The notes under the pieces: model-generated | Seen by the model: only the letters and a program-made list of their open reading frames with translations | Told to the model about the DNA's origin: nothing | Databases searched by the model: none | Source of the DNA: JAWVFM01 sp963843315 | GTDB taxonomy: Bacteria > Actinomycetota > Thermoleophilia > Solirubrobacterales > 70-9 | DNA length: 64,000 nt | Assembly (NCBI GenBank): GCA_963843315.1 | Contig: CAWJJU010000006.1 | Coordinates: 186,001-250,000 of the forward strand | Direction: 5' to 3' | Shown: positions 1 through 11,320 of the stretch, one piece after another | How positions within the stretch are numbered: position 1 is the stretch's first letter | Layout of the letters: the number at the start of each line of letters is the position of its first letter | Made by a program: the position numbers and the translations under genes

Positions 1-1167
1 GTGGCCGGCGTGTCGGCGACGACGCTTCAGCGCTGGGCCCGCGCCGGAGTCCTGCAGCTGAACGACGGGCGCTGGACGCGCGCGACCGCGGTGCAGGCCC
101 GCGTGGTCGCTCGCATGCGCGAGCGCGGGCACTCGCTGGAGGAGCTGCGCGCGGCGGGGCGCGAGGGCCGCCTGTCCTTCGGCTTCATCGAGGACCTGCT
201 GCCGGGCGGTGGGCGGGTGCACACGCCCGAGGAGGTCGCGGAGGCCGCCGGCATCGAGCCGACGCTGGTCGAGCGCTTCATGCAGCTGTTGGGGACCCCG
301 ACCACGCGCGAGCGGGCGCTCACCACCCAGGACGCCGAGGCGATGCAGCAGATCGGCGAGACGCTCGAGGCGGGGCTTCCGCTCGTCGCCCTGCTGCAGC
401 TGGTTCGCGTCTACGCGCAGTCGATCAGGCGCATCGCCGAGGCCGAGGTGCGGCTGCTCCATATATATGTGCACGAGCCGCTGATCAGGCAGGGGACCAC
501 GGCGCCGGACATCTCGGAGCAGATGGAGGAGCTGGTGAAGGCGGTTCTGCCCCTCTCCTCGCCGCTGATGGAGTACATCCACACGCGGTATCTGCGCTTC
601 TTCATCGAACAGGACGTCGTGGGCCACATGGAGGCGGACCTCGGCGGCACCCGCCAGCTCGGCCGAGTGCGCATGGCGTTCTGCTTCGTCGATCTCACCG
701 GGTTCACCCGCTACACGGAGGAGGAGGGCGACGAGGAGGCACTCGACCTCGTCGAGCGGTTCGTGGAGACGGTCGAGGCGACGCTGCCCGTGGAGGCCTC
801 CATCGTGAAGACCATCGGCGACGAGGTGATGATCGTCTCGCCCGACCCGCAGTCGCTCACGGAATGGGCCGTCGGTTTCCTCGCGCTGTTCCCATCGCGG
901 CCGCAGCCCCGGGTCGGCCTGCACTACGGCCGCGCGGTCTACCGCGACGCGGACTACTACGGCGGCGAGGTCAACCTCACCCACCGGGTCGTGGCGCGCG
1001 CCCTCGGTGGGGAGGTCCTCGTCACCGCGGCCGTCGCCGACGCGATCGGGTCCTCGGGGTACCTGCATTTCGATCCGATCGGCGAGGTCGAGCTCAAGGG
1101 GTTCCCGCAGCCGGTCGAGCTGTTCGTCGCGCGCGCGGGCGAGATGGAGGACGAAGAGGGCCGATAG
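1..1167 (+). CDS. Class III adenylate cyclase with N-terminal regulatory domain (possibly 5'-partial)
   Basis: This 388-codon frame is open from the first base, so the true start may lie outside the window; a GTG at base 1 is the first usable start. Residues 1-45 resemble a MerR-type helix-turn-helix. Residues about 75-215 match the adenylate cyclase regulatory domain known from the autoinhibited mycobacterial cyclase Rv1264. Residues about 225-375 are a class III cyclase domain: FVDLTGFT carries the first metal aspartate, KTIGDEVMI the lysine and second metal aspartate, and YYGGEVNLTHR the transition-state Asn/Arg pair. All catalytic positions look intact, so it should make cAMP from ATP in the cytosol. 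The regulatory half probably gates activity, but the signal cannot be told from the sequence. Confidence 0.85.
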   Translation: MAGVSATTLQRWARAGVLQLNDGRWTRATAVQARVVARMRERGHSLEELRAAGREGRLSFGFIEDLLPGGGRVHTPEEVAEAAGIEPTLVERFMQLLGTPTTRERALTTQDAEAMQQIGETLEAGLPLVALLQLVRVYAQSIRRIAEAEVRLLHIYVHEPLIRQGTTAPDISEQMEELVKAVLPLSSPLMEYIHTRYLRFFIEQDVVGHMEADLGGTRQLGRVRMAFCFVDLTGFTRYTEEEGDEEALDLVERFVETVEATLPVEASIVKTIGDEVMIVSPDPQSLTEWAVGFLALFPSRPQPRVGLHYGRAVYRDADYYGGEVNLTHRVVARALGGEVLVTAAVADAIGSSGYLHFDPIGEVELKGFPQPVELFVARAGEMEDEEGR

Positions 1168-1229
1168 CCCCGCAGGGAGCGGGTTTGCGCGCGGGGGCCG
1201 ACTGGCCTTGGCACTAACATCGCGCCGCG

Positions 1230-2594
1230 ATGGTCCCCAAGGAGGAGGCTCTCGAACGGCTGGCTGCCGTGGTGCGCGAAAGCGGCCTCGTCGACGCGCA
1301 CTCGACGGGGGTCGTCATGGTGTCCGGCGGCGCCGACTCGGCCTGCGCCGCGGCCGGGCTCGCTCGCGCCCTGGGAGCCCACAACGTCCACGCCCTGCAC
1401 GTCAACTACGGGCTTCGCGAGTCGGCGGCGGACGGGGAGCGCACGGCGCGGGCGCTGTGCAGCGCTCTGCGAATCGACCTGCACGTCGAGCGGCCGGCGC
1501 TGGGAGAGGGGAACCTCCAGGCGCAGGCGCGGCAGGCCCGCTACGACGCGGCGGAGAAGCTGCGCGCCCGCACGCGCTCGAACTGGATCGCGACGGGCCA
1601 CACGCGCACCGACCTGGCCGAGACGGTGCTCTACCGCCTCGCGGTTTCGCCCGGCACCCGCGCCCTGCGCGCCCTGCCGTCGCGCAACGGCCGCGTGATC
1701 CGGCCACTGCTGGGGCTCTCGCGAGGCGAGGCCCGCGAGCTCGCCGCGAGCGCCGGCCTGCCGTTCGCCGACGACGAGACGAACGAGGAGCCCACATTCG
1801 CGCGCAACCGGATCCGCGCCGAGGTCCTGCCCGTCCTCTCGGACCTCAGCCACGCGCTCGAGGCCAATGTGGCCGAGACCCAGGCCGAGCTGAACGAGGA
1901 GGCGGAGCTCCTCGAGCGGATTGTCCTCGAGTCGCTGGGCGATGCAGGCGCCGGGCCGGGCGACGTGGCCGTGGAGGCGAAGCGGCTCGCCGAGCTCGAG
2001 CCGGCGCTGCGGCGCCTTGGACTTCGCGCCCTGGCCGAGCGGGCCGCGGGCCGAGCCATCGCGATGGGGCGCGACCGGGCGGCGGAGATCATGCGGCTCG
2101 GCGAGTCGCACGAGGGCGGCGTCGTGGAGCTGGGCGGCGGCGTGCGCGCCGTGTGCGAGGCGGGCCTGATCCACTTCGAGACCGGCACGGCCGACGCCGC
2201 CCCGGCTCCGGCCCCCTCGTCCCTGGGGATCCCGGGCCGCTGCCGCGTCGGCGACTGGGAGGTGAGGGCGGAGCTGCACCCCGCGCCGGTGGAGCCCGCC
2301 GGGCCGTCGCTTGCCACGCTCGACGCCGACGCGGTCGGGTCCCGGCTCGAGGTTCGCACCTGGCGCGACGGTGACACGATGCGCCCGCTCGGCCTCGGCG
2401 GGACGAAGAGCCTTCAGGACCTGTTCACCGACAGCGGGGTTCCCCGCTCGCAGCGACGCGCCATTCCGGTGGTGCTGGCGCGGGGCCGGGTGGCCTGGGT
2501 CGCCGGCGTCGCCATCGGCGAGGAGTTTCGGCTCTCCCCGGAGTCGACCCAGGCAGTGGTCCTGCACGCGCGCTCGGACCGGTCACGTGGCTGA
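1230..2594 (+). CDS. tilS: tRNA(Ile)-lysidine synthetase
   Basis: TilS uses ATP and lysine to convert C34 of tRNA-Ile(CAU) to lysidine, so that the tRNA reads AUA instead of AUG. The PP-loop SGGADS is at about residues 31-36, followed by HVNYGLRE and GHTRTDLAETVLYRLA, and then the RALPSRNGRVIRPLL segment typical of the family. The C-terminal domain is present (TWRDGDTMRPLG, then KSLQDLFTDSGVP). At 454 residues it is full length. The ATG at 1230 is the first start before the PP-loop. The stop overlaps the start of the next gene, hpt, by 8 bases, an arrangement shared with other actinobacteria. Confidence 0.93.
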   Translation: MVPKEEALERLAAVVRESGLVDAHSTGVVMVSGGADSACAAAGLARALGAHNVHALHVNYGLRESAADGERTARALCSALRIDLHVERPALGEGNLQAQARQARYDAAEKLRARTRSNWIATGHTRTDLAETVLYRLAVSPGTRALRALPSRNGRVIRPLLGLSRGEARELAASAGLPFADDETNEEPTFARNRIRAEVLPVLSDLSHALEANVAETQAELNEEAELLERIVLESLGDAGAGPGDVAVEAKRLAELEPALRRLGLRALAERAAGRAIAMGRDRAAEIMRLGESHEGGVVELGGGVRAVCEAGLIHFETGTADAAPAPAPSSLGIPGRCRVGDWEVRAELHPAPVEPAGPSLATLDADAVGSRLEVRTWRDGDTMRPLGLGGTKSLQDLFTDSGVPRSQRRAIPVVLARGRVAWVAGVAIGEEFRLSPESTQAVVLHARSDRSRG

Positions 2595-3114
2595 GCCCGG
2601 CGTCGGCGAGACGCTGATCTCCGCGGAAGACCTCCAGCGCCGGGTCGCGGAGCTCGGCGAGCAGATCAGCGCGGACTACGAGGGCAAGGACCTGATCCTC
2701 GTCGGCGTGCTGCGCGGAGCCGTGCTCTTCCTTGCCGACCTCATGCGCGCCCTCAGCGTCCCGTGCGAGATCGACTTCATGGCGGTCTCGAGCTATGGCT
2801 CGTCGACCGACTCCTCGGGCGTCGTGCGGATCCACAAGGACCTGGACTCCTCCATCGAGGGCCGCGACGTGCTGATCGTGGAGGACATCATCGACTCCGG
2901 CCTGACCCTCCAGTACCTGGTGCGGAACCTCCGCGCCCGCGATCCGCGCTCGCTGGAGGTCTGCTCGCTCCTCACCAAGCCCGAGCGCAGGCGCGTCGAC
3001 ATGCCCATCCGCTACGTCGGCTTCGAGATCCCGAACAGGTTCGCGATCGGCTACGGCCTCGACCACGCGCAGCGGTACAGAAACCTCGGGTACGTGGCGG
3101 CGTTAGAGGAGTAG
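2587..3114 (+). CDS. hpt: Hypoxanthine phosphoribosyltransferase
   Basis: This purine-salvage enzyme transfers phosphoribose from PRPP to hypoxanthine or guanine. The protein is 175 residues, normal for the family. The PRPP-binding loop VLIVEDIIDSGLTLQYL lies at about residues 97-113, the flexible loop SSYGSSTDSSG just before it, and the base-binding KPERRRVDMPIRYVGFEIPN after it. The frame stays open upstream inside tilS, but homology begins near GETLISAEDLQRRV, so the GTG at 2587 is the best start. The 8-base overlap with tilS suggests translational coupling, and the genes directly follow each other in the same operon. Confidence 0.93.
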   Translation: MAEPGVGETLISAEDLQRRVAELGEQISADYEGKDLILVGVLRGAVLFLADLMRALSVPCEIDFMAVSSYGSSTDSSGVVRIHKDLDSSIEGRDVLIVEDIIDSGLTLQYLVRNLRARDPRSLEVCSLLTKPERRRVDMPIRYVGFEIPNRFAIGYGLDHAQRYRNLGYVAALEE

Positions 3115-3136
3115 CGGTCCTTCAAGAATCACTTGC

Positions 3137-3182
3137 GGACGGCTTCGCCGTCCTTACATGCTGCTTTCGGGGCTAAAGCCCC
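3137..3182. terminator. Pair of hairpins between convergent genes
   Basis: Only 68 bases separate the stops of hpt (plus) and the LysE-family gene (minus). They hold two perfect palindromes: GGACGGC-TTC-GCCGTCC at 3137-3153 and GGGGCT-AA-AGCCCC at 3169-3182. There is no long T run, so a classical Rho-independent terminator is not proven, although a pair of strong stems between convergent stops fits a bidirectional terminator. They could also belong to a short dispersed palindromic repeat, but I saw no second copy in the window. Confidence 0.5.
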
Positions 3183-3818
3183 TCACTTACCAGCCCCCGG
3201 ACTGAGCGCGGCAAAGGCGCCCAGGCCCAGGTAGACGACCCCGCTGGTCCGCGCCAGCCGCCGGCCGCGAAGCCAGCGGCGCAGGCGCCCACCCGCGGCC
3301 GCCGCGCTCAGCGCCCACAGCGAGTCGCCGACGAGGGCGATCGCGGAGAAGATCAGCCCCAGGACCAGCGTCTGCAGCCAGATCGGCCCGACGTCGGTGT
3401 GGATGAACTGCGGCAGGAACGCGAGCAGAAACAGCGCCAGCTTCGGGTTGAAGATGCCCACCGCGAGGCCGTCGACGAACAGCCGGCGCTGCGAGTGCTC
3501 CATGGGGGGCAGGCCATCGGCCTGGGAGCTGGAGGAGGACTGCAGCGCGCGGATGCCCAGGAACAGCAGGTAGGCGGCGCCGGCGTACTTCACGACCTCG
3601 AAGGCGCGCGCCGAGGAGGCGATGACGGCCGCCAGGCCCGCCGTCGCCGCGATCACCTGGACCAGGTTGCCCGTCTCGACTCCCGCCATGGAGACCAGGC
3701 CGCCCCGGCGCCCGTGGACGACCCCCCTCGTCACGATGTAGACCACGGCCGGGCCGGGCAGCAGCACCAGCCCGATGCAGGCGACGGCGAAGATCGCGAG
3801 CGTCTCCGGATGGGGCAT
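3183..3818 (-). CDS. LysE/RhtB family amino-acid exporter
   Basis: This is a 211-residue integral membrane protein of the LysE/RhtB family, which exports amino acids or related small molecules across the cytoplasmic membrane. The family signature near the N terminus is visible (GLVLLPGPAVVYIVTRG), followed by the loop GRRGGLVSMAGVETGN and a conserved NPK segment (VGIFNPKLALFLLAFLPQF). Five to six hydrophobic segments can be counted. The frame is open further upstream to 4052, but the ATG at 3818 (MPHPETLAIF) matches the family start and avoids overlap with ftsH. It is transcribed divergently from ftsH. The substrate cannot be inferred. Confidence 0.85.
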   Translation of the reverse strand: MPHPETLAIFAVACIGLVLLPGPAVVYIVTRGVVHGRRGGLVSMAGVETGNLVQVIAATAGLAAVIASSARAFEVVKYAGAAYLLFLGIRALQSSSSSQADGLPPMEHSQRRLFVDGLAVGIFNPKLALFLLAFLPQFIHTDVGPIWLQTLVLGLIFSAIALVGDSLWALSAAAAGGRLRRWLRGRRLARTSGVVYLGLGAFAALSPGAGK

Positions 3819-3945
3819 GGGCGGCAGCGTACCCACGCACGCGATCCACCAGACGCGCAACAGCGTGCTGGTACGCTGATCCAAGGTCGCGCAGGACCCG
3901 AATACCCCTGCGCACCCCGGAACCGAACCGAGCACCACAGAAGAC

Positions 3946-5883
<1,938 letters not shown>

Positions 5884-5931
5884 ACCACCCTCTCCGGCGA
5901 CTCTCGGACGTATAGCGTCCACAACTCGCAG

Positions 5932-6807
5932 ATGACGAAGCTCATGGGCATCGTCAACGTCACCCCCGACTCGTTCTCGGACGGCGGGCTCTACCTCGAC
6001 TCCGACGCGGCGATCGAGCACGGCAGGCGTCTTGCCGCCGACGGCGCCGACGTCCTCGACATCGGCGGCGAATCGACACGACCCGGAGCGGCAGAGGTGA
6101 GCACGGACGATGAGCTCGCCCGGACGGTCCCGGTGATCGCCTCTCTTGCCCAGAGGGGTCAGACCCCGGCCGTGCAAGCTCCGGTCGGCATGCCGAGAGA
6201 GGGGTCTGACCCCCCGAGGATCTCCATCGACACCTCCAAGTCGCGGGTGGCCGCGGCTGCCCTGGACGCGGGCGCGACCATCGTCAACGACGTCACGGCC
6301 CTTCGGGGCGATCCTGAGCTCGCCGCCCTCTGCGCGGAGCGCGGGTGCGAGGTGGTGCTGATGCACATGCTCGGCACGCCGCGGACGATGCAGGACGACC
6401 CGCGCTACGACGACGTGGTCGAGGACGTGAAGGCCTTTCTCGCGGAGCGGATCGAGCACGCCGTCGGGCAGGGGGTCGCCGAGGAGCGGATCTGGGTGGA
6501 CCCCGGCATCGGCTTCGGCAAGACGGTCGAGCACAACCTGGAGCTCACTCGCCGCCTGGGCGAGCTGCGCGACCTGGGCCGGCCGATCGTCTTCGGCAGC
6601 TCGCGCAAGAGTCACCTGGGAGCGATCACCGGCCGCGAGGTGGGGGAGCGCCTCGGCGCAAGCGTGGCCTCGAACGTCCTGGCGATGCGCGCGGGCGCCG
6701 ACGTGCTGCGAGTCCACGACGTGGCGGCGATGCGCGAGGCGGCGCTCACGGCCGAGGTGATCGCGGGGCGGACCTGGAGGACGGTCTCGAGCGGCTATGT
6801 CCGGTGA
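5932..6807 (+). CDS. folP: Dihydropteroate synthase
   Basis: FolP condenses 6-hydroxymethyl-dihydropterin diphosphate with p-aminobenzoate, the sulfonamide-sensitive step of folate synthesis. Landmarks are GIVNVTPDSFSDGG at the N terminus, DIGGESTRPGA, the NDVTALRGD strand, WVDPGIGFGK, and FGSSRKSHLG. The start is the ATG at 5932. Between IASLA and RISIDTSKS there are about 22 extra residues not expected in this family. They are encoded by a palindrome-bounded segment (6155-6213) that keeps the frame open, so the insertion is tolerated in a surface loop. The gene sits in the folate cluster folP-folB-folK; folE, which precedes folP in mycobacteria, is absent. Confidence 0.93.
   Translation: MTKLMGIVNVTPDSFSDGGLYLDSDAAIEHGRRLAADGADVLDIGGESTRPGAAEVSTDDELARTVPVIASLAQRGQTPAVQAPVGMPREGSDPPRISIDTSKSRVAAAALDAGATIVNDVTALRGDPELAALCAERGCEVVLMHMLGTPRTMQDDPRYDDVVEDVKAFLAERIEHAVGQGVAEERIWVDPGIGFGKTVEHNLELTRRLGELRDLGRPIVFGSSRKSHLGAITGREVGERLGASVASNVLAMRAGADVLRVHDVAAMREAALTAEVIAGRTWRTVSSGYVR
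6155..6213. repeat. Palindromic insertion inside folP
   Basis: GGGGTCAGACCCC at 6155-6167 and its exact reverse complement GGGGTCTGACCCC at 6201-6213 bracket a 33-base centre. Each arm is nearly palindromic by itself. The block encodes about 22 residues absent from ordinary dihydropteroate synthases and leaves the frame intact. I infer a REP-like or miniature palindromic element that landed in a permissive loop. No intact second copy was found in the window. Confidence 0.6.
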
Positions 6808-6888
6808 CGAGGTGAGGACGCGAATGCGACCCGTCCAGGCGGGCCACGTGAGCCCCGCGGCCCCGGGGCCGTCGACTAGCTTTCCCGC

Positions 6889-7320
6889 ATGGAGCCGGAG
6901 CAGCCACAGCCCCCGCGCACGGAAACCTCCGTGGAGGTGACGCTGCGCGGGCTCTCGATCTACACGCACCACGGCGTCACCGAGGCCGAGCGCGAGATCG
7001 GCCAGCGCCTCCTGATCGACGTCACATTCGACGTCCCCTCCTGCGACGCGACCGTCACCGACCGCGTGGAGGACACCATCGACTACGGCGAGGTGGCCGA
7101 CATCGTGGCCATGGCGGCGACCGAGCGCTCGTACCGCACCCTCGAGCGCCTCGGCCAGGTCATCGCCGAGAGGATCCTCGAGCGCTTCGGATGCGAGACG
7201 GTGCGCGTGCGGGCGGCGAAGCCGGAGCCTCCCCTGCCGCTGGCCATGGACGAGGTCGGGGTCGAGATCGTCCAGGAACGGGGCTGGGGCCCCGACGACG
7301 GCGACGAGGACGCCGGTTGA
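6889..7320 (+). CDS. folB: Dihydroneopterin aldolase
   Basis: FolB cleaves 7,8-dihydroneopterin to 6-hydroxymethyl-dihydropterin and glycolaldehyde in folate synthesis. The 143-residue protein contains the family core: LRGLSIYTHHGVTEAERE with the catalytic-region histidines, then GQRLLIDVTFDV, DTIDYGEVADIV, and the C-terminal strands VRVRAAKPEPPLP and VGVEIV. It has about 15 extra polar residues before the core and an acidic tail. The ATG at 6889 lies 81 bases after folP. Its stop overlaps the TTG start of folK by three bases, so folB and folK are probably translationally coupled. Confidence 0.92.
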   Translation: MEPEQPQPPRTETSVEVTLRGLSIYTHHGVTEAEREIGQRLLIDVTFDVPSCDATVTDRVEDTIDYGEVADIVAMAATERSYRTLERLGQVIAERILERFGCETVRVRAAKPEPPLPLAMDEVGVEIVQERGWGPDDGDEDAG

Positions 7321-7817
7321 GGGGCTTTCTCGGGCTGGGCTCCAACGTGGGGGACCCGCCCGCCAACCTGCGCCGCGCGGTCCGCGAGCTCGGCGAGCGC
7401 GGCGTCGAGGTCGAGGAGGTGTCGTCCACCTATCTCACCGAGCCGGTCGGGGAGGTGCTCGACCAGCCGGACTTCCTGAACGCCGTGGCGCGCATCGAGA
7501 CCGACCTCCAGCCCGAGGCTCTGCTCGACGTCTGCAAGGCCATCGAGGCGGACATGGGCCGCGAGCTCGCCGCAGCCCGTCACTCGCCCCGGGTGATCGA
7601 CATCGACCTGCTGTTGCTGGGCGAGGTCGAGCTGGCGACCGAGCGCCTGCGCCTGCCCCACCGCGAGGTGACGAGCCGGCGCTTCGTGCTGGTCCCGCTG
7701 CTGGAGCTGGAGCCCGACCTGCGGCTGCCCGACGGGACCGAGCTTCGCGAGGCGCTCGCGAACCTGGGCGACGGGGAGCGAGTCGAGCCTGCGGGGCCCC
7801 TGGGGTCAGCCTCCTAG
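7317..7817 (+). CDS. folK: 6-hydroxymethyl-7,8-dihydropterin pyrophosphokinase
   Basis: FolK transfers diphosphate from ATP to hydroxymethyl-dihydropterin, making the substrate for FolP. The 166-residue protein begins GFLGLGSNVGDPPANL and contains the STYLTEPVG segment, the DFLNAV segment, and the signature ARHSPRVIDIDLLLLG, with aspartates for Mg/ATP binding. The hallmark LPHREVTSRRFVLVPLLEL follows. The start is TTG at 7317, overlapping the folB stop as TTGA. Upstream frame residues are arginine-rich and unlike the family. The stop overlaps the convergent PfkB gene by 12 bases. Confidence 0.92.
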   Translation: MRGFLGLGSNVGDPPANLRRAVRELGERGVEVEEVSSTYLTEPVGEVLDQPDFLNAVARIETDLQPEALLDVCKAIEADMGRELAAARHSPRVIDIDLLLLGEVELATERLRLPHREVTSRRFVLVPLLELEPDLRLPDGTELREALANLGDGERVEPAGPLGSAS

Positions 7818-8627
7818 CTGTCCCTCGTACGGGCCGCGCCCGGTCATCGCGGCCGCGCCGCAGCGGGCGGCGAAGGCGACGGCCTCGGAGAGCGGGCGGC
7901 GATCCCCGAGCGCATGGGTGAGCCCGGCGGCGAATGAGTCGCCCGCGCCGTAGGCGTCGGCGATGGGGCCCGGAAGCGGAGCCGGCTCCCAGCGCGAGAC
8001 GGTTCCGTCGGCCGCGGTCACCGTCCCGCCCTTCGCACCCTCGGTGAGCACCACCGCCCGCGGCGGCGGCTCGAGCTCGCCGGCCGCGTAGCGCTCGCCG
8101 GCGTCGGTTGCGCTGGCCACGAGGGCGTCGAGCCCCACGTGCGACGCCCGCAGCCCCTCGCCCGCGCGCACGGTCGCCACCATCGTCCGGGCGCGGCGCG
8201 CGGCCGCAAGCGCCCCCGCGTCGCCGGCGGTGACGTAGACGGCGTCGGCGCCCTCGAGCTCCTCCCAGGGGAGAGAATCGCCGGCGAGCGGCTGTATGCG
8301 CTCACCGGTGATGGTGATCGTGCGCTCGCCGGCGGCATCGACGTGGACGAAGCCCCGTCGCTGTGGCTCGGAGCGCCACGCAGCCTCCACTCGCACTCCG
8401 AGCTCCTCCAGCTCGCGCTTCGCGGCGTGGCCGTGCGCGTCGTCGCCGAGGGCCGTGAGCAGCACGCAATCGCCCGACAGGCGCGCGAGCTGGACGGCGG
8501 CGACCGCGCCGCCCCCGGCCGCGAGCTCCCAGACGTCGCTCGCGTGGACGATCTCGCCTGGAGCCGGAACGTGTTCGACGCGAGCGAACTCGATCCACTC
8601 GACGTGTCCGACGACGGCGGTCCGCAT
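7806..8627 (-). CDS. PfkB-family carbohydrate or nucleoside kinase
   Basis: This ribokinase-fold kinase has 273 residues. The N-terminal strand MRTAVVGHVEWIEFARV, the GGGAVAAVQLARLSG segment, and the C-terminal signature YGAGDSFAAGLTHAL with the catalytic aspartate are all present. The substrate (ribose, adenosine, fructose or another sugar) is not decidable from the motifs. The frame extends 22 residues upstream to 8693, but the ATG at 8627 matches the family start. It is convergent with folK, overlapping by 12 bases, and lies just downstream of the GST-like gene on the same strand, about 30 bases away. Confidence 0.82.
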   Translation of the reverse strand: MRTAVVGHVEWIEFARVEHVPAPGEIVHASDVWELAAGGGAVAAVQLARLSGDCVLLTALGDDAHGHAAKRELEELGVRVEAAWRSEPQRRGFVHVDAAGERTITITGERIQPLAGDSLPWEELEGADAVYVTAGDAGALAAARRARTMVATVRAGEGLRASHVGLDALVASATDAGERYAAGELEPPPRAVVLTEGAKGGTVTAADGTVSRWEPAPLPGPIADAYGAGDSFAAGLTHALGDRRPLSEAVAFAARCGAAAMTGRGPYEGQLGG

Positions 8628-8656
8628 CGCTCCCCTGTGGCCGGCGGCGTCCCGGG

Positions 8657-9415
8657 TTACGCGGCGCGGCTGCCGGCGAGCGGCTCGAGCCACGGCGCGG
8701 GAAGGATCGGCGGGACCCTTCCCGGGTAGTCGGGAACGACTCGCGCGGCGAGCTTGCCGGCGGGGCGGCCCTCGATGCCCGCCCGCAGGTCGTCGAGCGT
8801 CATCAGCAGGCGCACGCTCGCGGAGATCTGGAAGTCGGCGGCGTTCGGCTCGTCGCCGCCCAGGACGCCCGCGGCGATCCAGGCGTCGATCCTGTCGAGA
8901 TAGCCGGGCAGCGCGGCCAGGTCCGCGCGGGCGTTGGCGTCGGTCGCCTCGTTGAAGCGGGCCGACATTGCGACCACGGGAGCGGACATCGCCATCGCGA
9001 GCTTCAACGGCACGCCGAGCTTCGCTCCGGCCGAGAAGCTCTCGAGCGGGCCGCGATCGCGGCGGAGAGCGTTCCAGAGGATGCGCCGCGCCGGCGCCTG
9101 AAGCACCTCGTCGCCCCAGCGCTCGGCCTCCTCGACGGTCCGCCGTGCCTCGGCGTCGGCGGGGAACAGGGGCGGTGCGGGGACCATCCGGTCCAGCGCG
9201 GCGGCTATCGCCCTGGACCCCTGGACCCGCTCGGAACGGAAGCGCAGGGCCGGCACGGTGTTGGCGGGGAAGCGGGCGGCTCGCAGCACGCCCTTGGAGA
9301 CCACGGGGATCAGGTCGATCCGGCGGTAGTCGACGCCCTTGCGATCCAGCATCAGGCGCACGGCCATCGCGGGGTGGGAGCCCGGAATCACGAATAGGGT
9401 CGCGCGCTCAGCCAT
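8657..9415 (-). CDS. Glutathione S-transferase-like protein
   Basis: The 252-residue protein begins with a thioredoxin-fold GST N-terminal domain: ATLFVIPGSHPAMAVRLML, then RIDLIPV, then NTVPALRF with the cis-proline glutathione-contact turn, then a region resembling the ES motif (QGSRAIAAALD). The C-terminal half is helical and ends in a proline-rich tail. Actinobacteria generally use mycothiol rather than glutathione, so the thiol partner is uncertain and the domain may serve another role. The start at 9415 is just 26 bases from the divergent GTG start of coaX, so the two genes must share a very short promoter region. Confidence 0.7.
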   Translation of the reverse strand: MAERATLFVIPGSHPAMAVRLMLDRKGVDYRRIDLIPVVSKGVLRAARFPANTVPALRFRSERVQGSRAIAAALDRMVPAPPLFPADAEARRTVEEAERWGDEVLQAPARRILWNALRRDRGPLESFSAGAKLGVPLKLAMAMSAPVVAMSARFNEATDANARADLAALPGYLDRIDAWIAAGVLGGDEPNAADFQISASVRLLMTLDDLRAGIEGRPAGKLAARVVPDYPGRVPPILPAPWLEPLAGSRAA

Positions 9416-9441
9416 CGGGTGCGCAATCGTATGTTGTCTCC

Positions 9442-10213
9442 GTGCTCCTGGCCATTGACGTAGGCAATACCCAGACCCACGCGGGCGTCTTCGACGGCGA
9501 CCGGCTCGTCGAGCACTGGCGTTTTGCGACCGAGTCCGAGTCCACCGCGGACGAGCTGGCCGTCCAGAATTCGGGGCTGCTCGGCCTGAGCGGCAGGCGG
9601 CTCACCGACATGGACGCGGCGATCGTCTCGTCGGTGGTCCCGCAGCTGACGCCCGGCTACGCGGAGATGTGCGCGCGCTACGTGGGCGAGGGCGCCTGCA
9701 TCGTCGTCGGCCCCGGCGTGCGCACCGGAATGCCGATCCTCCTCGACAACCCGCGGGAGCTCGGCGCCGACCGGCTCGTCAACGCGGTCGCGGCGTACGA
9801 ACGCTTCGCCGACGCTTGCGCGGTGGTCGACTTCGGAACCGCCATCACCTTCGACGCGATCTCGGCCGGCGGCGAGTATCTGGGCGGCGTGATCGGCCCC
9901 GGGGTGTCGATCTCGATGGAGGCGCTCGCCGACCGCGCCGCGAAGCTCCCGCCGATCGAGCTCGGCGAGCCGCTCGGCGAGCCCGGCGGGGTCATCGGGC
10001 GGACCACGGCCCAGAGCCTGCAGTCCGGGATCGTCTACGGATTCGCCGGGGCGGTCGACGCGATCGCCCGCCGCGTCCAGCGAGAGCTTGGCGACGACGT
10101 CAGCTTCATCGCCACCGGCGGCCACGCCGGCGCGATCGTCCCCTACTGCGAGATGGTCGACGAGGTCGACGACATGCTCACCCTCACGGGGCTCAGGCTT
10201 ATTTGGGAGCGAA

Positions 10214-10221
<8 letters not shown>
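9442..10221 (+). CDS. coaX: Type III pantothenate kinase
   Basis: CoaX phosphorylates pantothenate, the first committed step of coenzyme A synthesis, and differs from CoaA in lacking feedback inhibition. The protein begins LLAIDVGNTQTHAGVFDGD, the family phosphate-binding strand, followed by ELGADRLVNAVAAY and VVDFGTAITFDAI with the catalytic aspartate, then GGVIGPGVSISMEAL and FIATGGHA. Its 259 residues fit the family. The GTG at 9442 is the only start next to the conserved N terminus, although the frame is open far upstream. The stop overlaps the next gene by 8 bases. Confidence 0.94.
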
Positions 10222-11212
<991 letters not shown>

Positions 11213-11297
11213 AGCCGTTCTAAAAAGCCCCATTTGCAGGTTCTTTCACACCGGAACCGAACCCGGAGGGCACCCGGGGGCCGCCGCGGCGCATCGC

Positions 11298-11303
11298 TAT
11301 AAT
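11298..11303 (+). promoter_or_regulatory. Putative greA promoter -10 element
   Basis: A perfect TATAAT occurs here, the only consensus -10 I noticed in the intergenic region between dus and greA. It stands out in a stretch that is otherwise almost all G and C. No TTGACA-like -35 is seen 17 bases upstream. Transcription from here would place the hairpin leader (11321-11359) at the 5' end of the greA message, about 120 bases before the start codon. Confidence 0.5.
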
Positions 11304-11320
11304 CGCGCGCCCCGCTCGAT

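Noticed and set aside
957..2567. Long minus-strand frame of 536 codons opposite tilS
   Set aside because: It is the antisense of tilS and the cyclase end; composition is His/Arg/Gly-rich with no domain. Such shadows are normal in GC-rich DNA.
7797..7808. GGGGTCAG resembling the folP palindrome arm
   Set aside because: Only eight bases match and the inverted half is missing; it is ordinary folK coding sequence.
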